From positions 476,296-540,295 of the forward strand of contig NZ_VEGI01000002.1 of the NCBI RefSeq assembly GCF_007679325.1: DNA of 64,000 nt. The letters are read 5' to 3'. Shown here piece after piece: positions 16,786-26,338 of the stretch. The notes under the pieces are model-generated. The model was given only the letters and a program-made list of their open reading frames with translations. It did no database searches and was not told the origin of the DNA. Source of the DNA: Arthrobacter sp. U41. Lineage in GTDB: Bacteria; Actinomycetota; Actinomycetes; Actinomycetales; Micrococcaceae. Position 1 is the stretch's first letter; every line of letters begins with the position of its first letter. Made by a program: the position numbers and the translations under genes.

Positions 16786-17732
16786 AGGGTCGCCAGGCTC
16801 TGCCGCAGCGTCTCGGCGGAGTGGTGCAGGGAGGCCAGTTCGCCGTCGTCCATGGGCGTGTCCAGCACCGAACGGACACCGCCGTTCCCCACGACACTGG
16901 GCAGGGACAGCGCCACCCCGGAGATTCCGTACTGACCGTCCAGCACGGTGGAGACGGGAAGGACGGCGTTCTCCGAGCGCAGCAGGGCCTCCACGATGCG
17001 GGCTCCGGAGAGTCCGATGGCGTAGTTCGTCGCGCCCTTGCCAGCGATCACCTTGTACGCCGCGTGCGTCACTTCCCGCGCGGTGTCGGCGAGGTACTCG
17101 GGCGTAAAGACACGTTCACCGTCGACCGTCCACTGGCGGATCGGGACCGGACCGATCGTGGCGCCGGACCAGATGGGGAACTCGGTGTCGCCGTGCTCGC
17201 CCACCATGCTCGCATGCACGCTGGTCAGGGAGACTCCGGCCTTGTGCGCCAGCACCCAGCGCAGCCGTGACGTATCGAGCACCGTGCCGGAGGAGAAGAT
17301 GCGCGACGACGGCAGGCCGGAGATCTTCTGCGCCGCGACGGTCAACACGTCGCAGGGATTGGTCACCAGGACGTATACGGCGTCGGGGGCGTGCGTGAGG
17401 AGTTGCGGCATGAGCTGCTCGAGGATCCGGACGTTGGTCCCGGCCAGGTCCAGGCGCGTCTGGCCCGGCGCCTGTTTGGCCCCGGCGGTGATAACAACGA
17501 CGTCGGCCCCTTCCGTCGCGGTGATGTCCCCGCCGCCGGTGACGGTCGACGCGGCGGCGGCGAACTGGGTGCCGTGCGCGAGGTCAAGCACTTCGGCTTC
17601 GGCCTTGGTGGCGTTGACGTCGAAGAGGGCCACGTTGCTGGCGGAGCCGCGGATCAGGGCGGCGTAGGCCAGGGACGTGCCCACGCTGCCGGCGCCGACA
17701 ATCGCCAGTTTGGAACCGGGATTCTGGGACAT
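16776..17732 (-). CDS. ldh: L-lactate dehydrogenase
   Basis: Interconverts pyruvate and L-lactate with NAD. The 318-residue protein shows the LDH/MDH fold: dinucleotide loop [23 protein letters not shown], the VTNPCDVLT segment and the catalytic His loop [14 protein letters not shown] rather than MDH is supported by [14 protein letters not shown] (substrate loop with Gln) and overall length. It lies 16 bases downstream of a short-chain dehydrogenase on the same strand, so the two are probably co-transcribed. The stop lies within a tandem repeat. Confidence 0.93.
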   Translation of the reverse strand: MSQNPGSKLAIVGAGSVGTSLAYAALIRGSASNVALFDVNATKAEAEVLDLAHGTQFAAAASTVTGGGDITATEGADVVVITAGAKQAPGQTRLDLAGTNVRILEQLMPQLLTHAPDAVYVLVTNPCDVLTVAAQKISGLPSSRIFSSGTVLDTSRLRWVLAHKAGVSLTSVHASMVGEHGDTEFPIWSGATIGPVPIRQWTVDGERVFTPEYLADTAREVTHAAYKVIAGKGATNYAIGLSGARIVEALLRSENAVLPVSTVLDGQYGISGVALSLPSVVGNGGVRSVLDTPMDDGELASLHHSAETLRQSLATLGI

Positions 17733-17748
17733 GGGCTTCTGCTTTCGT

Positions 17749-18492
17749 TCAGGTGGAGGGTGGCGCCACGGTGCCGGCCGTCTCGCCGCCGTCGATCACG
17801 AACTCGGCGCCCGTGACGAACGAGGACTCATCGGCTGCCAGGTACACCGCCAGGTCCGCGATCTCCGTCGGCTGGCCGGTCCGGTGCAGGGGGACATGTC
17901 CAGTGTCGAAGGTCATGCCCGCGGTCATGGGTGTTTCGATGACGCCGGGGTGCACCGAGTTCACGCGGATTCCGGACCCGCCGAGGTCCAGGGCAGCGGC
18001 CTTGGTCAGGCCCCGGACGCCGAACTTCGACGCCGTATAACCGGCCAGGGACTCGTAGCCGCGGATTCCCGCGATCGAGGAGATGTTGATGATGGACGCG
18101 GCGCCGGCGCGCGCCAAGGCCGGCGCCCCAGCCTTGATGCCGTTGAAGACGCCGGTCAGGTTAACATCGATGATCCGGGCCCAGTCCCCGTGCGAGTACT
18201 CGTCGATCCGGCCGAAGTTCACAATGCCGGCGTTGTTGACCAGAATACTGAGGCTGCCGAAGGCGGCCACGGCCTCGTTCACCGCCGCTTCCCAGTCCGC
18301 CGGCTGTGTCACGTCCAGGTGGACATAGCGGACGCCGTCCCCGAGGTCGGTGGCCAACTGCCTCCCGTCCTCGTCCAGGACATCGCCAGCCACGACTTTC
18401 GCGCCTTCGTCGAGGAACCGCCGGGCGATGGCCGCGCCGATCCCCCGGGCGCCGCCGCTGACAAGGGCCACTTTGCCGTCCAACCGTCCCAT
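17749..18492 (-). CDS. Short-chain dehydrogenase (classical SDR, hydroxysteroid-like)
   Basis: A 247-residue NAD(P)-dependent oxidoreductase. Classical SDR motifs are complete: cofactor loop [14 protein letters not shown] at about residue 87, catalytic Ser in INISSIAG and YTASK. The pattern [21 protein letters not shown] and the C-terminal GAEFVIDGG resemble 3-alpha/20-beta-hydroxysteroid dehydrogenases, but sequence does not settle the substrate. It is the upstream partner of ldh, with a 16-base gap. Confidence 0.9.
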   Translation of the reverse strand: MGRLDGKVALVSGGARGIGAAIARRFLDEGAKVVAGDVLDEDGRQLATDLGDGVRYVHLDVTQPADWEAAVNEAVAAFGSLSILVNNAGIVNFGRIDEYSHGDWARIIDVNLTGVFNGIKAGAPALARAGAASIINISSIAGIRGYESLAGYTASKFGVRGLTKAAALDLGGSGIRVNSVHPGVIETPMTAGMTFDTGHVPLHRTGQPTEIADLAVYLAADESSFVTGAEFVIDGGETAGTVAPPST

Positions 18493-18690
18493 CGCTGAGT
18501 CCTTTTCGGGAGCGAGCCACCCCAGGGACGTGGCCGTCCGGGCTCCGCTTCAAGCTCACCAAGGACCGTCCGGCTTGGGCAGGGCCGTTGGACCCTACGC
18601 GCGCCGGGCTGCCGGACGGTGGAAACAGACGACGATGGACCGGGCGGCAGAGACGGGCGGCGGGCGGCCGCCGTCGTGCCGTCCCGGCAG

Positions 18691-18763
18691 TGTTAGATCA
18701 GTGGTGCCAGACCGGTGGTGCCAGATCAACGGTGCCGGATCGGGTGCCTGATCAGAGGTGCTG
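18691..18763 (-). repeat. Degenerate 14-bp tandem repeat spanning a stop codon
   Basis: On the minus strand five units of the type GGCACCnnTGATCT follow each other with a period of 14 (one unit has 12). The first unit overlaps the final codons and TGA of the gene at 18752-19369. This is a second case of a 14-bp repeat at a gene's 3' end. Confidence 0.75.
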
Positions 18764-19369
18764 GATGCCTGCCCGCTGCATGGCGTCGCGGTACACCTCG
18801 ACGTTCTTGCTCAGGAGTTCCTCCTGCTTGGCGGCGGAGACGGCAAAGGCGCGGCCGCCAAGGGCCGTGGCCTTGTAGATCTTGACGCCGCGGTTCTTCA
18901 GCGAGGAGTGGTACGTCTTCTCGAACAGCGTCAGGAAGGCGTGGGCGTCGGCGCCGTGGGCGATGACTGCGGAGACGCGCTTGTTGATCTTGAGGAACTG
19001 GCGGAAGGGCCGCAGGCCGTCGGTCTTCTCCTGGACGTTCAGCGCGGAAGGGAGCTCGGGGTCGCGGACCCACGGGTAGGCGTTCCACGGCATGACGTAG
19101 CGCGGGTCCAGCTCGACGGCCTCGTAGATGGAGGTGGCGCGGCGGGCGGCCTCGTCATCGTTGAAGTGGGAGACAAAGCCCGATTCGGTGCCCTTGCCCG
19201 GTGCTATGTGGAGGCTGACGATCCGGCACTCGTCCTCGTCATGGACAGGATCGATGTACGGGACGACCGACCCCGGCTTCTTTTCCATCAGTTCGTCGCA
19301 AAGCTGCGTTACGGCGGCGATGTTCGGTTCCTGCAGCAGGGTCTTCTTTTCGTCCCAGTCAATCGTCAC
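18752..19369 (-). CDS. Conserved hypothetical protein, possibly uracil-DNA glycosylase-like fold
   Basis: A 205-residue soluble protein. The segment YVMPWNAYPWVRDPELPSAL followed by LRPFRQFLKINKRVSAVIAHG resembles the core of the uracil-DNA glycosylase superfamily (active-site loop with PWN and a later hydrophobic strand ending in GxxA), but the C-terminal HPSP-type motif is not evident. The match is therefore tentative, and activity should not be assumed. The start is GTG with GAGGGAG upstream. It stands alone, ending in a tandem repeat. Confidence 0.6.
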   Translation of the reverse strand: MTIDWDEKKTLLQEPNIAAVTQLCDELMEKKPGSVVPYIDPVHDEDECRIVSLHIAPGKGTESGFVSHFNDDEAARRATSIYEAVELDPRYVMPWNAYPWVRDPELPSALNVQEKTDGLRPFRQFLKINKRVSAVIAHGADAHAFLTLFEKTYHSSLKNRGVKIYKATALGGRAFAVSAAKQEELLSKNVEVYRDAMQRAGIQHL

Positions 19370-19488
19370 GATTTCTCCCTCAGCACTTGGCGTCCAGAAT
19401 CAGGCGTCGCCTTCCACTCTACGCTTCCGCGCCGGGCGCCGTTTTTGTGGTGCCGAACGACAGTGTTTACGGGCAGTTCCCTCAACCC

Positions 19489-19517
19489 TTGCGCAGATCA
19501 CGCCTCTGTGGTTAGCT
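19489..19517 (+). promoter_or_regulatory. Promoter of the YtrA-ABC operon
   Basis: TTGCGC (19489-19494), a 17-base spacer and TTAGCT (19512-19517). Transcription would start near 19524, which leaves the ATG at 19520 outside the transcript and supports the GTG at 19577 as the translation start. Confidence 0.5.
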
Positions 19518-19576
19518 ACATGAGTAATGAACCAACAGACCGAGTCTTCCGAGGCTCCGTGAAAGGACGGTCGGCA

Positions 19577-19966
19577 GTGCTTGACGACTCACGTCCGATC
19601 TTCCTCCAGATCGCCGAACTGATCGAAGGCGACATCGTTGCCGGCGCCCTCGCGGAAGAGGCCCAGGCGCCGTCCACCAATGAATTCGCCGCGTTCTACC
19701 GGATCAATCCCGCCACCGCGGCCAAAGGGATTAACAAGCTCGTCGATGAGGGAATTCTGTACAAGAAAAGGGGGATAGGCATGTTTGTTGCCACCGGAGC
19801 GCGGACCCGGTTGCTGGAGCGGCGGCGGGAGGAGTTCTTCCACGACTTCGTCCAACCGCTCACCCGGGAGGCGCGCAGGCTCGGCATCAGCGTTGATGCG
19901 CTGACCGACATGATCAACCGCAGCAATTCAGATCCCGTACTAACGGAAAGGAGCGCGGGACGGTGA
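19577..19966 (+). CDS. GntR family regulator, YtrA subfamily
   Basis: A 129-residue regulator with a GntR winged helix (PIFLQIAELIEGDIVAGALA, then STNEFAAFYRINPATAAKGI) and a short C-terminal dimerisation helix instead of a large effector domain, the hallmark of the YtrA subfamily. The start is GTG 19577 with GAAAGGAC nine bases upstream; an ATG at 19520 is in frame but lies at the promoter. The stop overlaps the GTG of the ABC ATPase (GTGA), so regulator and transporter are translationally coupled, the standard YtrA arrangement. Confidence 0.88.
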   Translation: MLDDSRPIFLQIAELIEGDIVAGALAEEAQAPSTNEFAAFYRINPATAAKGINKLVDEGILYKKRGIGMFVATGARTRLLERRREEFFHDFVQPLTREARRLGISVDALTDMINRSNSDPVLTERSAGR

Positions 19967-20913
19967 ATACGCCAACGCAGCCGCCGGTGATCGAACTGAA
20001 CAACGTCACCAAACGCTACAAGGACACAAAAGCAGTGGACGGAGTGACCCTCCGCATCGACGGCGGCAGGATCTACGGGCTGTTGGGCCGCAACGGCGCC
20101 GGCAAAACCACCCTGATGTCCATCCTCACGGCCCAGGATCCGGAAACGTCCGGCGACGTCAAGGTCTTCGGCCAGCACCCCTACGAAAACGACGCCGTCC
20201 TCTCCCGGATGTGCTTCATCCGCGAATCCCAGAAGTATCCGGAGGATTTCTCGCCCGCCCAGGCCTTCAAGTCGGCGGCGTTGTTCTTCCGGAACTGGGA
20301 CCAGGACTTCGCCGACCGCCTCGCCGAGGAGTTCGCGCTGCCGCTCAAACGCCGCATCAAGAAGCTCTCGCGCGGTCAGCTGTCCGCCGTCGGCGTGATC
20401 ATCGGGCTCGCCGCACGCGCCGAGCTCACCTTTTTCGATGAGCCGTACCTGGGGCTCGACGCCGTCGCCCGGCAGATCTTCTACGACCGGCTCGTCGAGG
20501 ACTACTCCCTCCACCCGCGGACCATCATCCTCTCCTCGCACCTCATCGACGAGGTGGCCAATCTGCTCGAACACGTCCTCCTGATCGATAACGGACGCAT
20601 CATCCTGGACGACGACGCCGAGAACATCCGCGGTTCCGCTGCCACCGTCACCGGCGAGGACTCGAAAGTCACTGATTTCACCGCCGGCCTGCCGATCCTG
20701 CACCGGGAGCGGCTGGGATCCCTGACGTCCGTCACCATTGAGGCGCGGCTCGGCACCGCGGACCGTGCCCGGGCCGCGGAACTCGGGCTGGAAATCGCCC
20801 CGGTATCCCTGCAGCAGCTGGTGGTCCGGAAGACGATGGCAGCCCCGGCCGGGGGAGCCGGCGTCGATCCCCGCACCGCAACGGATCCATCAGAACTGGA
20901 GGTGGCGCCATGA
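19963..20913 (+). CDS. ABC transporter ATP-binding protein (YtrB-like)
   Basis: A 316-residue ABC ATPase. Walker A is GLLGRNGAGKTT, the signature motif is the variant LSRGQLSAVG, Walker B is LTFFDEPYLGLD, with the switch His in SSHLIDEV. The signature reads SRGQ rather than SGGQ, as in several ABC-2 exporters. A C-terminal extension of about 90 residues follows the core. It overlaps the regulator (GTGA) and the permease gene (ATGA), forming a three-gene exporter operon. The substrate is unknown; relatives respond to cell-wall antibiotics or export small compounds. Confidence 0.9.
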   Translation: MNTPTQPPVIELNNVTKRYKDTKAVDGVTLRIDGGRIYGLLGRNGAGKTTLMSILTAQDPETSGDVKVFGQHPYENDAVLSRMCFIRESQKYPEDFSPAQAFKSAALFFRNWDQDFADRLAEEFALPLKRRIKKLSRGQLSAVGVIIGLAARAELTFFDEPYLGLDAVARQIFYDRLVEDYSLHPRTIILSSHLIDEVANLLEHVLLIDNGRIILDDDAENIRGSAATVTGEDSKVTDFTAGLPILHRERLGSLTSVTIEARLGTADRARAAELGLEIAPVSLQQLVVRKTMAAPAGGAGVDPRTATDPSELEVAP

Positions 20914-21599
20914 ACCGCGCCGTGAGTGTTGCCCGCATGCAGCTGATCAACAAGTGGACCTTCCTGGGCATCCCCGCGCTCATCATTGCCGCCAGTTTTG
21001 CCCTCACGTATGCCATCTGGCTCATGGTTCCGAACAACGTGGAAACCCGCTACTCCGGCGCATCGCAGGCGGTGGTCTGGTACTTCCTGGCCCTGGGGAT
21101 CCAGTCCCTGACCTACACCTTCCCGTTCTCGCAGGCCATGAGCGTCAGCCGGCGCACCTTCTACATCGGGACCACCGGGCTTTTCGCCGTCGTTGCCCTG
21201 GCGGTCAGCCTGCTCTACTTCGTGCTGGGACGTATCGAGGTAGCCACCAACGGCTGGGGCCTGAACGGTCAGCTGTACTTCCTGGGCTGGGCGGCGGACA
21301 GCCCGGCGGCCGTCCAGATCATGTTCAACTTCCTTGTGATGCTGGCCCTGTACATGACCGGGTTCTGGTTCGCCACCGTTTACAAGAGGTGGCGGGCCAC
21401 CGGAATGCTGGTGGTCTGGATCCTCATCGCGGTGGCGCTGGTCGGCCTGATGGCACTCGCCGGATGGCAGGGGTGGTGGCCGCAGATCGGGGCATGGTTT
21501 GCAGCCCAGACGCCGCTGAGCGTCAGCGGCTGGACCGCGCTCTTCTGCGCGGTGCTCGGAGTGGGCTCCTACCTGACGCTGCGCCGGGCAACACCCTGA
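20910..21599 (+). CDS. ABC transporter permease
   Basis: A 229-residue membrane protein with six predicted helices (about residues 20-40, 58-78, 88-110, 140-160, 170-192 and 205-225), the partner of the ATPase with which it overlaps by four bases (ATGA). There is no recognisable substrate signature. The segment FPFSQAMSVSRRTFYIGT resembles ABC-2 type permeases of YtrA-controlled transporters. Its stop codon sits in a 15-bp tandem duplication, and a strong hairpin follows 61 bases later. Confidence 0.85.
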   Translation: MNRAVSVARMQLINKWTFLGIPALIIAASFALTYAIWLMVPNNVETRYSGASQAVVWYFLALGIQSLTYTFPFSQAMSVSRRTFYIGTTGLFAVVALAVSLLYFVLGRIEVATNGWGLNGQLYFLGWAADSPAAVQIMFNFLVMLALYMTGFWFATVYKRWRATGMLVVWILIAVALVGLMALAGWQGWWPQIGAWFAAQTPLSVSGWTALFCAVLGVGSYLTLRRATP

Positions 21600-21619
21600 A
21601 GCGCCTCACCCTGAAGCGC
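21592..21619 (+). repeat. 15-bp duplication across the permease stop codon
   Basis: CACCCTGAAGCGC occurs at 21592-21604 and again at 21607-21619 (period 15). The first copy contains the TGA stop. It is the third 3'-end duplication of this kind in 5 kb. Confidence 0.8.
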
Positions 21620-21660
21620 TGCCCGAGTGCAGCGGGGTCGTGGCGGGCAAGCGCCGTGGA

Positions 21661-21693
21661 GGGCAAAGGCACCGGAAACCGGGGCCTTTGCCC
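21661..21693 (+). terminator. Strong hairpin after the ABC operon
   Basis: Stem GGGCAAAGGC/GCCTTTGCCC (10 perfect pairs) containing an inner CCGG-AAA-CCGG hairpin. There is no T-tract. It is placed to end the YtrA-ABC operon. Confidence 0.7.
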
Positions 21694-22096
21694 TACCCAT
21701 GTCCGCGGACCGGGCGTAGGCTTAAAGCGCCTGCAGGTAACCATCTGATTAAGCCGGGTCGTTCTGGACGTGAAAATGTCCGAGCCAGCTCATAGCGAGA
21801 TCGCGAAGGTACCTGCAGGCCTTGTGTTTAAGGGGAAGTACTTGACGAAGCCGCCCGGAATCCAGGGCGCCCCGTCGACCTTGGAAGCCGTGCTTTAGCC
21901 GCCGGCTTCCCGATGTCTTCATTGCCGTGACCGCCGTCGGACGTGAATCCGAGCGGATTCCGCCCGACCCCACCTAGGATCCGGCGAACCTCTGGCCCCT
22001 CCCCGCCGCCAAAGGCATGATGGAACCCAAAACCGCAGGTCCCCAACCCGGCGCGGCGCCAAAATGCCCGCGGGCTGACCCCTAAGGCAGGCAAGT
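21694..22096. other. Intergenic region before the GH3 gene
   Basis: No credible coding region. It holds a GGCTTAA/TTAAGCC inverted repeat (about 21719-21755) and two oppositely oriented CCTGCAGGTA words about 80 bases apart. The rest is less ordered and slightly lower in GC than the genes. No promoter could be assigned with confidence to the glycosidase. Confidence 0.4.
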
Positions 22097-24229
22097 GTGA
22101 ACCCAGAAGCGATGGAACGGGCCCGGGAGGTGGAGGCGCGGATGACTGATGAGGAGCGCTTCTCACTCCTCATCAGCGTCATGGGCACCAACGCGACGCT
22201 CACGGACAAGGACCCGCGCATCCCTGAGGATGTCCCGATGAGCGCCGGCTACACCCCCGGGGTCCCGCGGCTGGGCATCCCCGCCTTGCTTATGAGCGAC
22301 GCAAGCCTAGGCGTCACCAACCCGGGCTACCGGGAGGGCGACACCGCCACGGCCCTCCCTGCATCGATTGCCCTCGGGGCCAGCTTCAACCCGGAACTCG
22401 CCCGCCGATCCGGGCAAATGGTGGGCAGGGAGGCCCGCAGCAAAGGCCTCAACGTTCAGCTGGCCGGCGGCCTCAACCTGCACCGCGATCCGCGCAACGG
22501 CCGGAACTTTGAGTACCTGTCCGAGGACCCCTGGCTTACCGGCGTCCTCGGCGCGGAATCGGTGAGGGGCATCCAGGGCGAGCAGGTCATCTCCACGGTC
22601 AAGCACTTTTCGCTGAACTGCAATGAAACCAACCGGCACTGGCTGGATGCGATCATCGACCCCGCCGCGCACCGCGAGTCCGATCTTCTCGCGTTCGAGA
22701 TCGCCATCGAGCGCGCCGGTCCCGGCTCGGTCATGACCGGCTACAACAAGGTCAACGGCACTTACGCCGGCGGCAACGAGACGCTGCTTCAGGGCATCCT
22801 GAAAGGCGCGTGGGGCTTCCCGGGCTGGGTGATGTCCGACTGGGGCGCGACGCCCAGCTGGGACTTCGCGCTGCGCGGCCAGGACCAGGAATCCGGCGTG
22901 CAGATCGACGTGATGATGTGGGGGCAGGAAGCGTTCACCGGATCGCTTCGCGAGGCCTACGCGGCGGGTGACTTCCCGAAGGAAAGGCTGTCCGAGATGG
23001 TGCAGCGCATCCTCTACGCCGTGTTCGACGTCGGAATCGACCGATGGGAGGAAACTCCCGACGTCGACCTTGCCGCTCACGCGGAGATCGCCCTGGAGAC
23101 GGCGCGGCAGGGGATTGTGCTGCTCAAAAACGACGGCGTCCTCCCGCTGGACGCGCTGTCCGCCAGCGGCGGGCCGCTCAAGATCGCGGTCATCGGGGGA
23201 CATGCCCAGCTGGGCGTACCGATCGGTGCCGGGTCCAGTGCGGTGGTGCCGCCCGGCGGCTACGCCGAAAGCCACACCATCGGCGGCCCCGGCATCATGG
23301 GCAGCATGCGGAACCTGTACCTGCTTCCCTCCTCGCCGCTGGCGGAACTGCAGAAGCTGTTGCCCGGCGCCGCGATCGAATACGATCCCGGAATGAGCCC
23401 CGCCGAGGCGGCGCTGCTGGCCCGCCGTTCCGACGTCGCCGTCGTCTTCGGCATCCGGGTGGAGGGCGAAGGCTACGACAACGCTGACCTGTCCCTGCCG
23501 TGGGGGCAGGACGCCGTGATTGAAGCCGTCGCGGACGCCAACCCGGCCACCGTCGTCGTCCTCGAAACCGGCAACCCCGTGGCGATGCCGTGGCTCGGGA
23601 AGGTCCGGGCCGTCCTGGCGGCCTGGTACCCCGGCCAGTGCGGCGGGCAGGCGATCGCCGAGATCCTCACCGGCGTCACCAATCCTTCCGGGAAACTCCC
23701 GCTGACCTTCCCCGCGGGCCTGGACCAGACTCCGCGGCCGGAGCTGCCGGGCCTCGGCACGCCGTGGGGGACGCCGACGACCATCCACTACAACGAAGGA
23801 TCCGACGTCGGCTACCGTTGGTTCGCCAGAACCGGACAGCGGCCGCTGTTCCCCTTCGGCCATGGGCTCAGCTACACCCGGTTCGACTATGCGGGACTGA
23901 CAGTGTCGGACGGGGGCGGGGTGCGGGCGAAATTCACTGTCACCAATAGTGGGCCGCGCCGCGGGGCCGATGTCCCCCAGCTCTACCTGCTAGACGATCC
24001 TGCCGGCACCCGCATGCGGCTGCTCGGCTTTGAACGCGTGGATCTCGACGTCGGCGAATCACGGACCGTTTCCCTGGATGTTGACCCGCGGCTGCTGGCA
24101 ACCTATGACACCGATCGCGGGCAGTGGCACACCGCCGGTGGCAGCTACCGCGTGGCGCTCGGGCACGCGGCCGGCGACTCCGCATTGGAAGCTGACGTGT
24201 TACTCGCCGAGTCGTGGTTCGGGCGCTAG
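22097..24229 (+). CDS. Glycoside hydrolase family 3 beta-glycosidase
   Basis: A 710-residue intracellular glycosidase (no signal peptide) with the GH3 plan: TIM-barrel domain, alpha/beta sandwich carrying the acid/base region (from about residue 330) and a C-terminal fibronectin-III-like domain. The nucleophile is Asp248 in VMSDWGA. STVKHFSLN and the RDPRNGRNFEYLSEDP block bind the substrate. Beta-glucosidase or a related activity is likely, but specificity is not readable. The start is GTG 22097. No sugar transporter or regulator gene is adjacent, which is unusual for a catabolic GH3. Confidence 0.9.
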   Translation: MNPEAMERAREVEARMTDEERFSLLISVMGTNATLTDKDPRIPEDVPMSAGYTPGVPRLGIPALLMSDASLGVTNPGYREGDTATALPASIALGASFNPELARRSGQMVGREARSKGLNVQLAGGLNLHRDPRNGRNFEYLSEDPWLTGVLGAESVRGIQGEQVISTVKHFSLNCNETNRHWLDAIIDPAAHRESDLLAFEIAIERAGPGSVMTGYNKVNGTYAGGNETLLQGILKGAWGFPGWVMSDWGATPSWDFALRGQDQESGVQIDVMMWGQEAFTGSLREAYAAGDFPKERLSEMVQRILYAVFDVGIDRWEETPDVDLAAHAEIALETARQGIVLLKNDGVLPLDALSASGGPLKIAVIGGHAQLGVPIGAGSSAVVPPGGYAESHTIGGPGIMGSMRNLYLLPSSPLAELQKLLPGAAIEYDPGMSPAEAALLARRSDVAVVFGIRVEGEGYDNADLSLPWGQDAVIEAVADANPATVVVLETGNPVAMPWLGKVRAVLAAWYPGQCGGQAIAEILTGVTNPSGKLPLTFPAGLDQTPRPELPGLGTPWGTPTTIHYNEGSDVGYRWFARTGQRPLFPFGHGLSYTRFDYAGLTVSDGGGVRAKFTVTNSGPRRGADVPQLYLLDDPAGTRMRLLGFERVDLDVGESRTVSLDVDPRLLATYDTDRGQWHTAGGSYRVALGHAAGDSALEADVLLAESWFGR

Positions 24230-24252
24230 CCAGGCGACCGAATCAGGAGGGT

Positions 24253-25719
24253 TCAAGCCGCTGCCGGCGTTTTTGACCCAAGTTTCCGTGCCCCACATCT
24301 GCGAAGTGTGAGCGACTTGGCGCGGTGTCGGAGTTTGCGGCGGTGGTGGTCGGTGTCGGTGGCCGGTCCGGCTGTGTTGGGCAGCGGTGGCGGCCCGGTC
24401 AGTTGGGTGCCGGGCAGTGGGGGTGCGGTGGAGTGGTAGGTGTGGCCGGTGGGGGTTTGGACTTCGAGGGTGTGTCTGGGGCCTTGCCGGGGCCGGACTC
24501 TCCAGCCGGGGGTTTCTTTGGTGTGGTTGCAGGCTTCGCAGAGTCCGGCGCCGTTGGCTTGGGTGGTGGGTCCGCCGCGGTGCCAGGGGATGATGTGGTC
24601 GAGGTGGCGGATCGGGGCGTCGCAGTATGGGGTGCGGCAGGTGTCGTCGCGGGCTTGGATGAGGCGGCGCAGTCCGGGCGGGAAGGGCCGGGCTCGGGAG
24701 TCCAGGGCGGTGAGTTCGCCGGTGCCGGGAGCGGTGTAGAGCCGGCGGAGCCAGACGTTGAAGGCTTCATCCCCGTCGGTGTCAGTGTCCCCGGCCGCTC
24801 CATGTTGGAGGAGGTCCCGGGCCCAGGTGGCGGGGACGATGCCGTAGCCGGGGAGGCGGGCGGGTTCGCTGTCGCTTTGGAGGAGGGTGCGGTCGGTCAT
24901 GACGAGTTGGAGTTCGATGCCGGTGATCCCGCCGGGGGTGCCGGTGGTGCGTTCGACGAGGGTGTCGGTCATGAGTTGGCCGCGGGTGCGGGGGTCCCCG
25001 TTGTTGTGGAGGGTGTCGGCGTGCCGGGTCAGGGCGGCGTACATCGCGACGCCCTGGCCGGCGGGGAGCAGGGCGGTGAGGTAGCACATGGTGTCCGGGG
25101 CCGGGCGGATGCTGACGTGCCGGTCGGTGGCGGCGTGGCTGGCCCGCTGGGTGACGGTGCGTGGGTCCCGGCGGTAGGCCGCGGCCCGGGCCGCGGCGAT
25201 GATGGCGCGGTCTCCGGCGCCGTCGAACGCTCCGGTGTCGGCGGCGAGCTCTTCGTCGACGGCGGTGCGGTCCTCCGCGGTCAGGCCCGCGGTCTCCTTC
25301 ACCAATTGGGTGGCGCGCCATTCGTTGAGCTGCCCGGCCTCCAGCGCAGCCAGGGCGTGGGGCATTTCGGTGACCAGGGCTTTCGCCAGGCCCAGGAGCC
25401 GGCCGCCCTTGGCGGGGGATTCACGCCGGGCCAAGGCGATCTGCGCGCCGACCCCGGCCCCGAGCTGCGCCGCGGGCACCCCGGCGTCGGCCTGTTCACG
25501 GCGCTGGAGCAGATCGAACGCGACCGTCAGCCGGGCCTGACGGGCAGCCAGGGCGGATTTCGCGTCTTCCAGCTCACGGATCTCGCTGATCAGTCCGGCA
25601 CTGTCCCGGGCGGGCCGGACAGCCGCCAGCGCCCGGGCCACCCCCGCTGCAACCGACACGCCTGCCGGCTCAACTGCGCCTGCCGGTTCAAATGCGTCGG
25701 GCCCCTGCTTGCCGTTCAT
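24253..25719 (-). CDS. DUF222 and HNH endonuclease domain protein (13E12-type)
   Basis: A 488-residue protein of the mycobacterial/arthrobacterial 13E12 repeat family: N-terminal DUF222 domain (residues about 35-330) and a C-terminal HNH nuclease with [23 protein letters not shown] and [10 protein letters not shown], giving the His-Asn-His and zinc-Cys residues. These genes are often multicopy and lineage-variable; the function is not established. The coding strand is extremely C/A-biased towards its 3' end (G/T-rich on the plus strand). It converges on the GH3 gene with a 23-base gap. Confidence 0.9.
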   Translation of the reverse strand: MNGKQGPDAFEPAGAVEPAGVSVAAGVARALAAVRPARDSAGLISEIRELEDAKSALAARQARLTVAFDLLQRREQADAGVPAAQLGAGVGAQIALARRESPAKGGRLLGLAKALVTEMPHALAALEAGQLNEWRATQLVKETAGLTAEDRTAVDEELAADTGAFDGAGDRAIIAAARAAAYRRDPRTVTQRASHAATDRHVSIRPAPDTMCYLTALLPAGQGVAMYAALTRHADTLHNNGDPRTRGQLMTDTLVERTTGTPGGITGIELQLVMTDRTLLQSDSEPARLPGYGIVPATWARDLLQHGAAGDTDTDGDEAFNVWLRRLYTAPGTGELTALDSRARPFPPGLRRLIQARDDTCRTPYCDAPIRHLDHIIPWHRGGPTTQANGAGLCEACNHTKETPGWRVRPRQGPRHTLEVQTPTGHTYHSTAPPLPGTQLTGPPPLPNTAGPATDTDHHRRKLRHRAKSLTLRRCGARKLGSKTPAAA

Positions 25720-25818
25720 GAATACACGCTATCGGGCACCACCGACAATTAAAGGCCACCTCCGCACCGGCGCTTCCGTAAGGTTGGAGGACCGCCCGCG
25801 CCCCGATCCAAGGAACCC

Positions 25819-26328
25819 ATGCCCATCAACAAACAGTCACTGAAGCAGGACGGGTTCACCGGCTTCCGGCAGTTGACGGATCTTGAGATCAACCGGATCC
25901 CGCAGAAACCCGGGATCTTCGTGGTGCTCCAGCCTGAAGGCTTCCGGCCGCAGTTCCTGGCCAGGAGCACGGCCGGCATTTTCAAGAAGAAGGACCCCAC
26001 CCTGAAGGTGGACGCGCTCACTGCCGAATGGATCGACGGCGCAGAGGTCCTGTACGTGGGCAAGGCCGGGCCCGGCAGCAAGGGCAACCGGGGGCTCCGC
26101 CGTCAGCTCCAGGAATTCGTCGACTTCGGCAAGGGCAAACCGCCCGGCCACTGGGACGGCCGGCTGATCTGGCAGCTCGCCGCCGTCGGCAACCTGATCA
26201 TCGCGTGGAAAGAGCTGCCCGCCGAGGAGCTCAGCGCAGCCGAAGCGGGATATCACGCCGCGTTCGCGGAGGAGTACGGCCGGCTCCCGTTTGCCAACCT
26301 GGTCCGGGCGCGGGTCAAGGGCAGCTAG
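25819..26328 (+). CDS. GIY-YIG nuclease-like domain protein
   Basis: A 169-residue protein. The motifs PGIFVVL (GIY counterpart), VLYVGKAG (YIG counterpart), GLRRQL (Arg helix) and HWDGRLIWQL follow in the order seen in GIY-YIG proteins of the DUF-type housekeeping branch. A putative catalytic Glu is in LSAAEAGYHAAF. It may be a nuclease or a catalytically altered relative. AAGGAAC precedes the ATG. It stands alone, convergent with the amidohydrolase 10 bases away. Confidence 0.72.
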   Translation: MPINKQSLKQDGFTGFRQLTDLEINRIPQKPGIFVVLQPEGFRPQFLARSTAGIFKKKDPTLKVDALTAEWIDGAEVLYVGKAGPGSKGNRGLRRQLQEFVDFGKGKPPGHWDGRLIWQLAAVGNLIIAWKELPAEELSAAEAGYHAAFAEEYGRLPFANLVRARVKGS

Positions 26329-26338
26329 CCGCAGCCAC

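Noticed and set aside
24253..25719. DUF222-HNH gene as part of a restriction or toxin system.
   Set aside because: No methyltransferase, specificity or antitoxin gene adjoins it; the family is common and scattered in actinobacteria.
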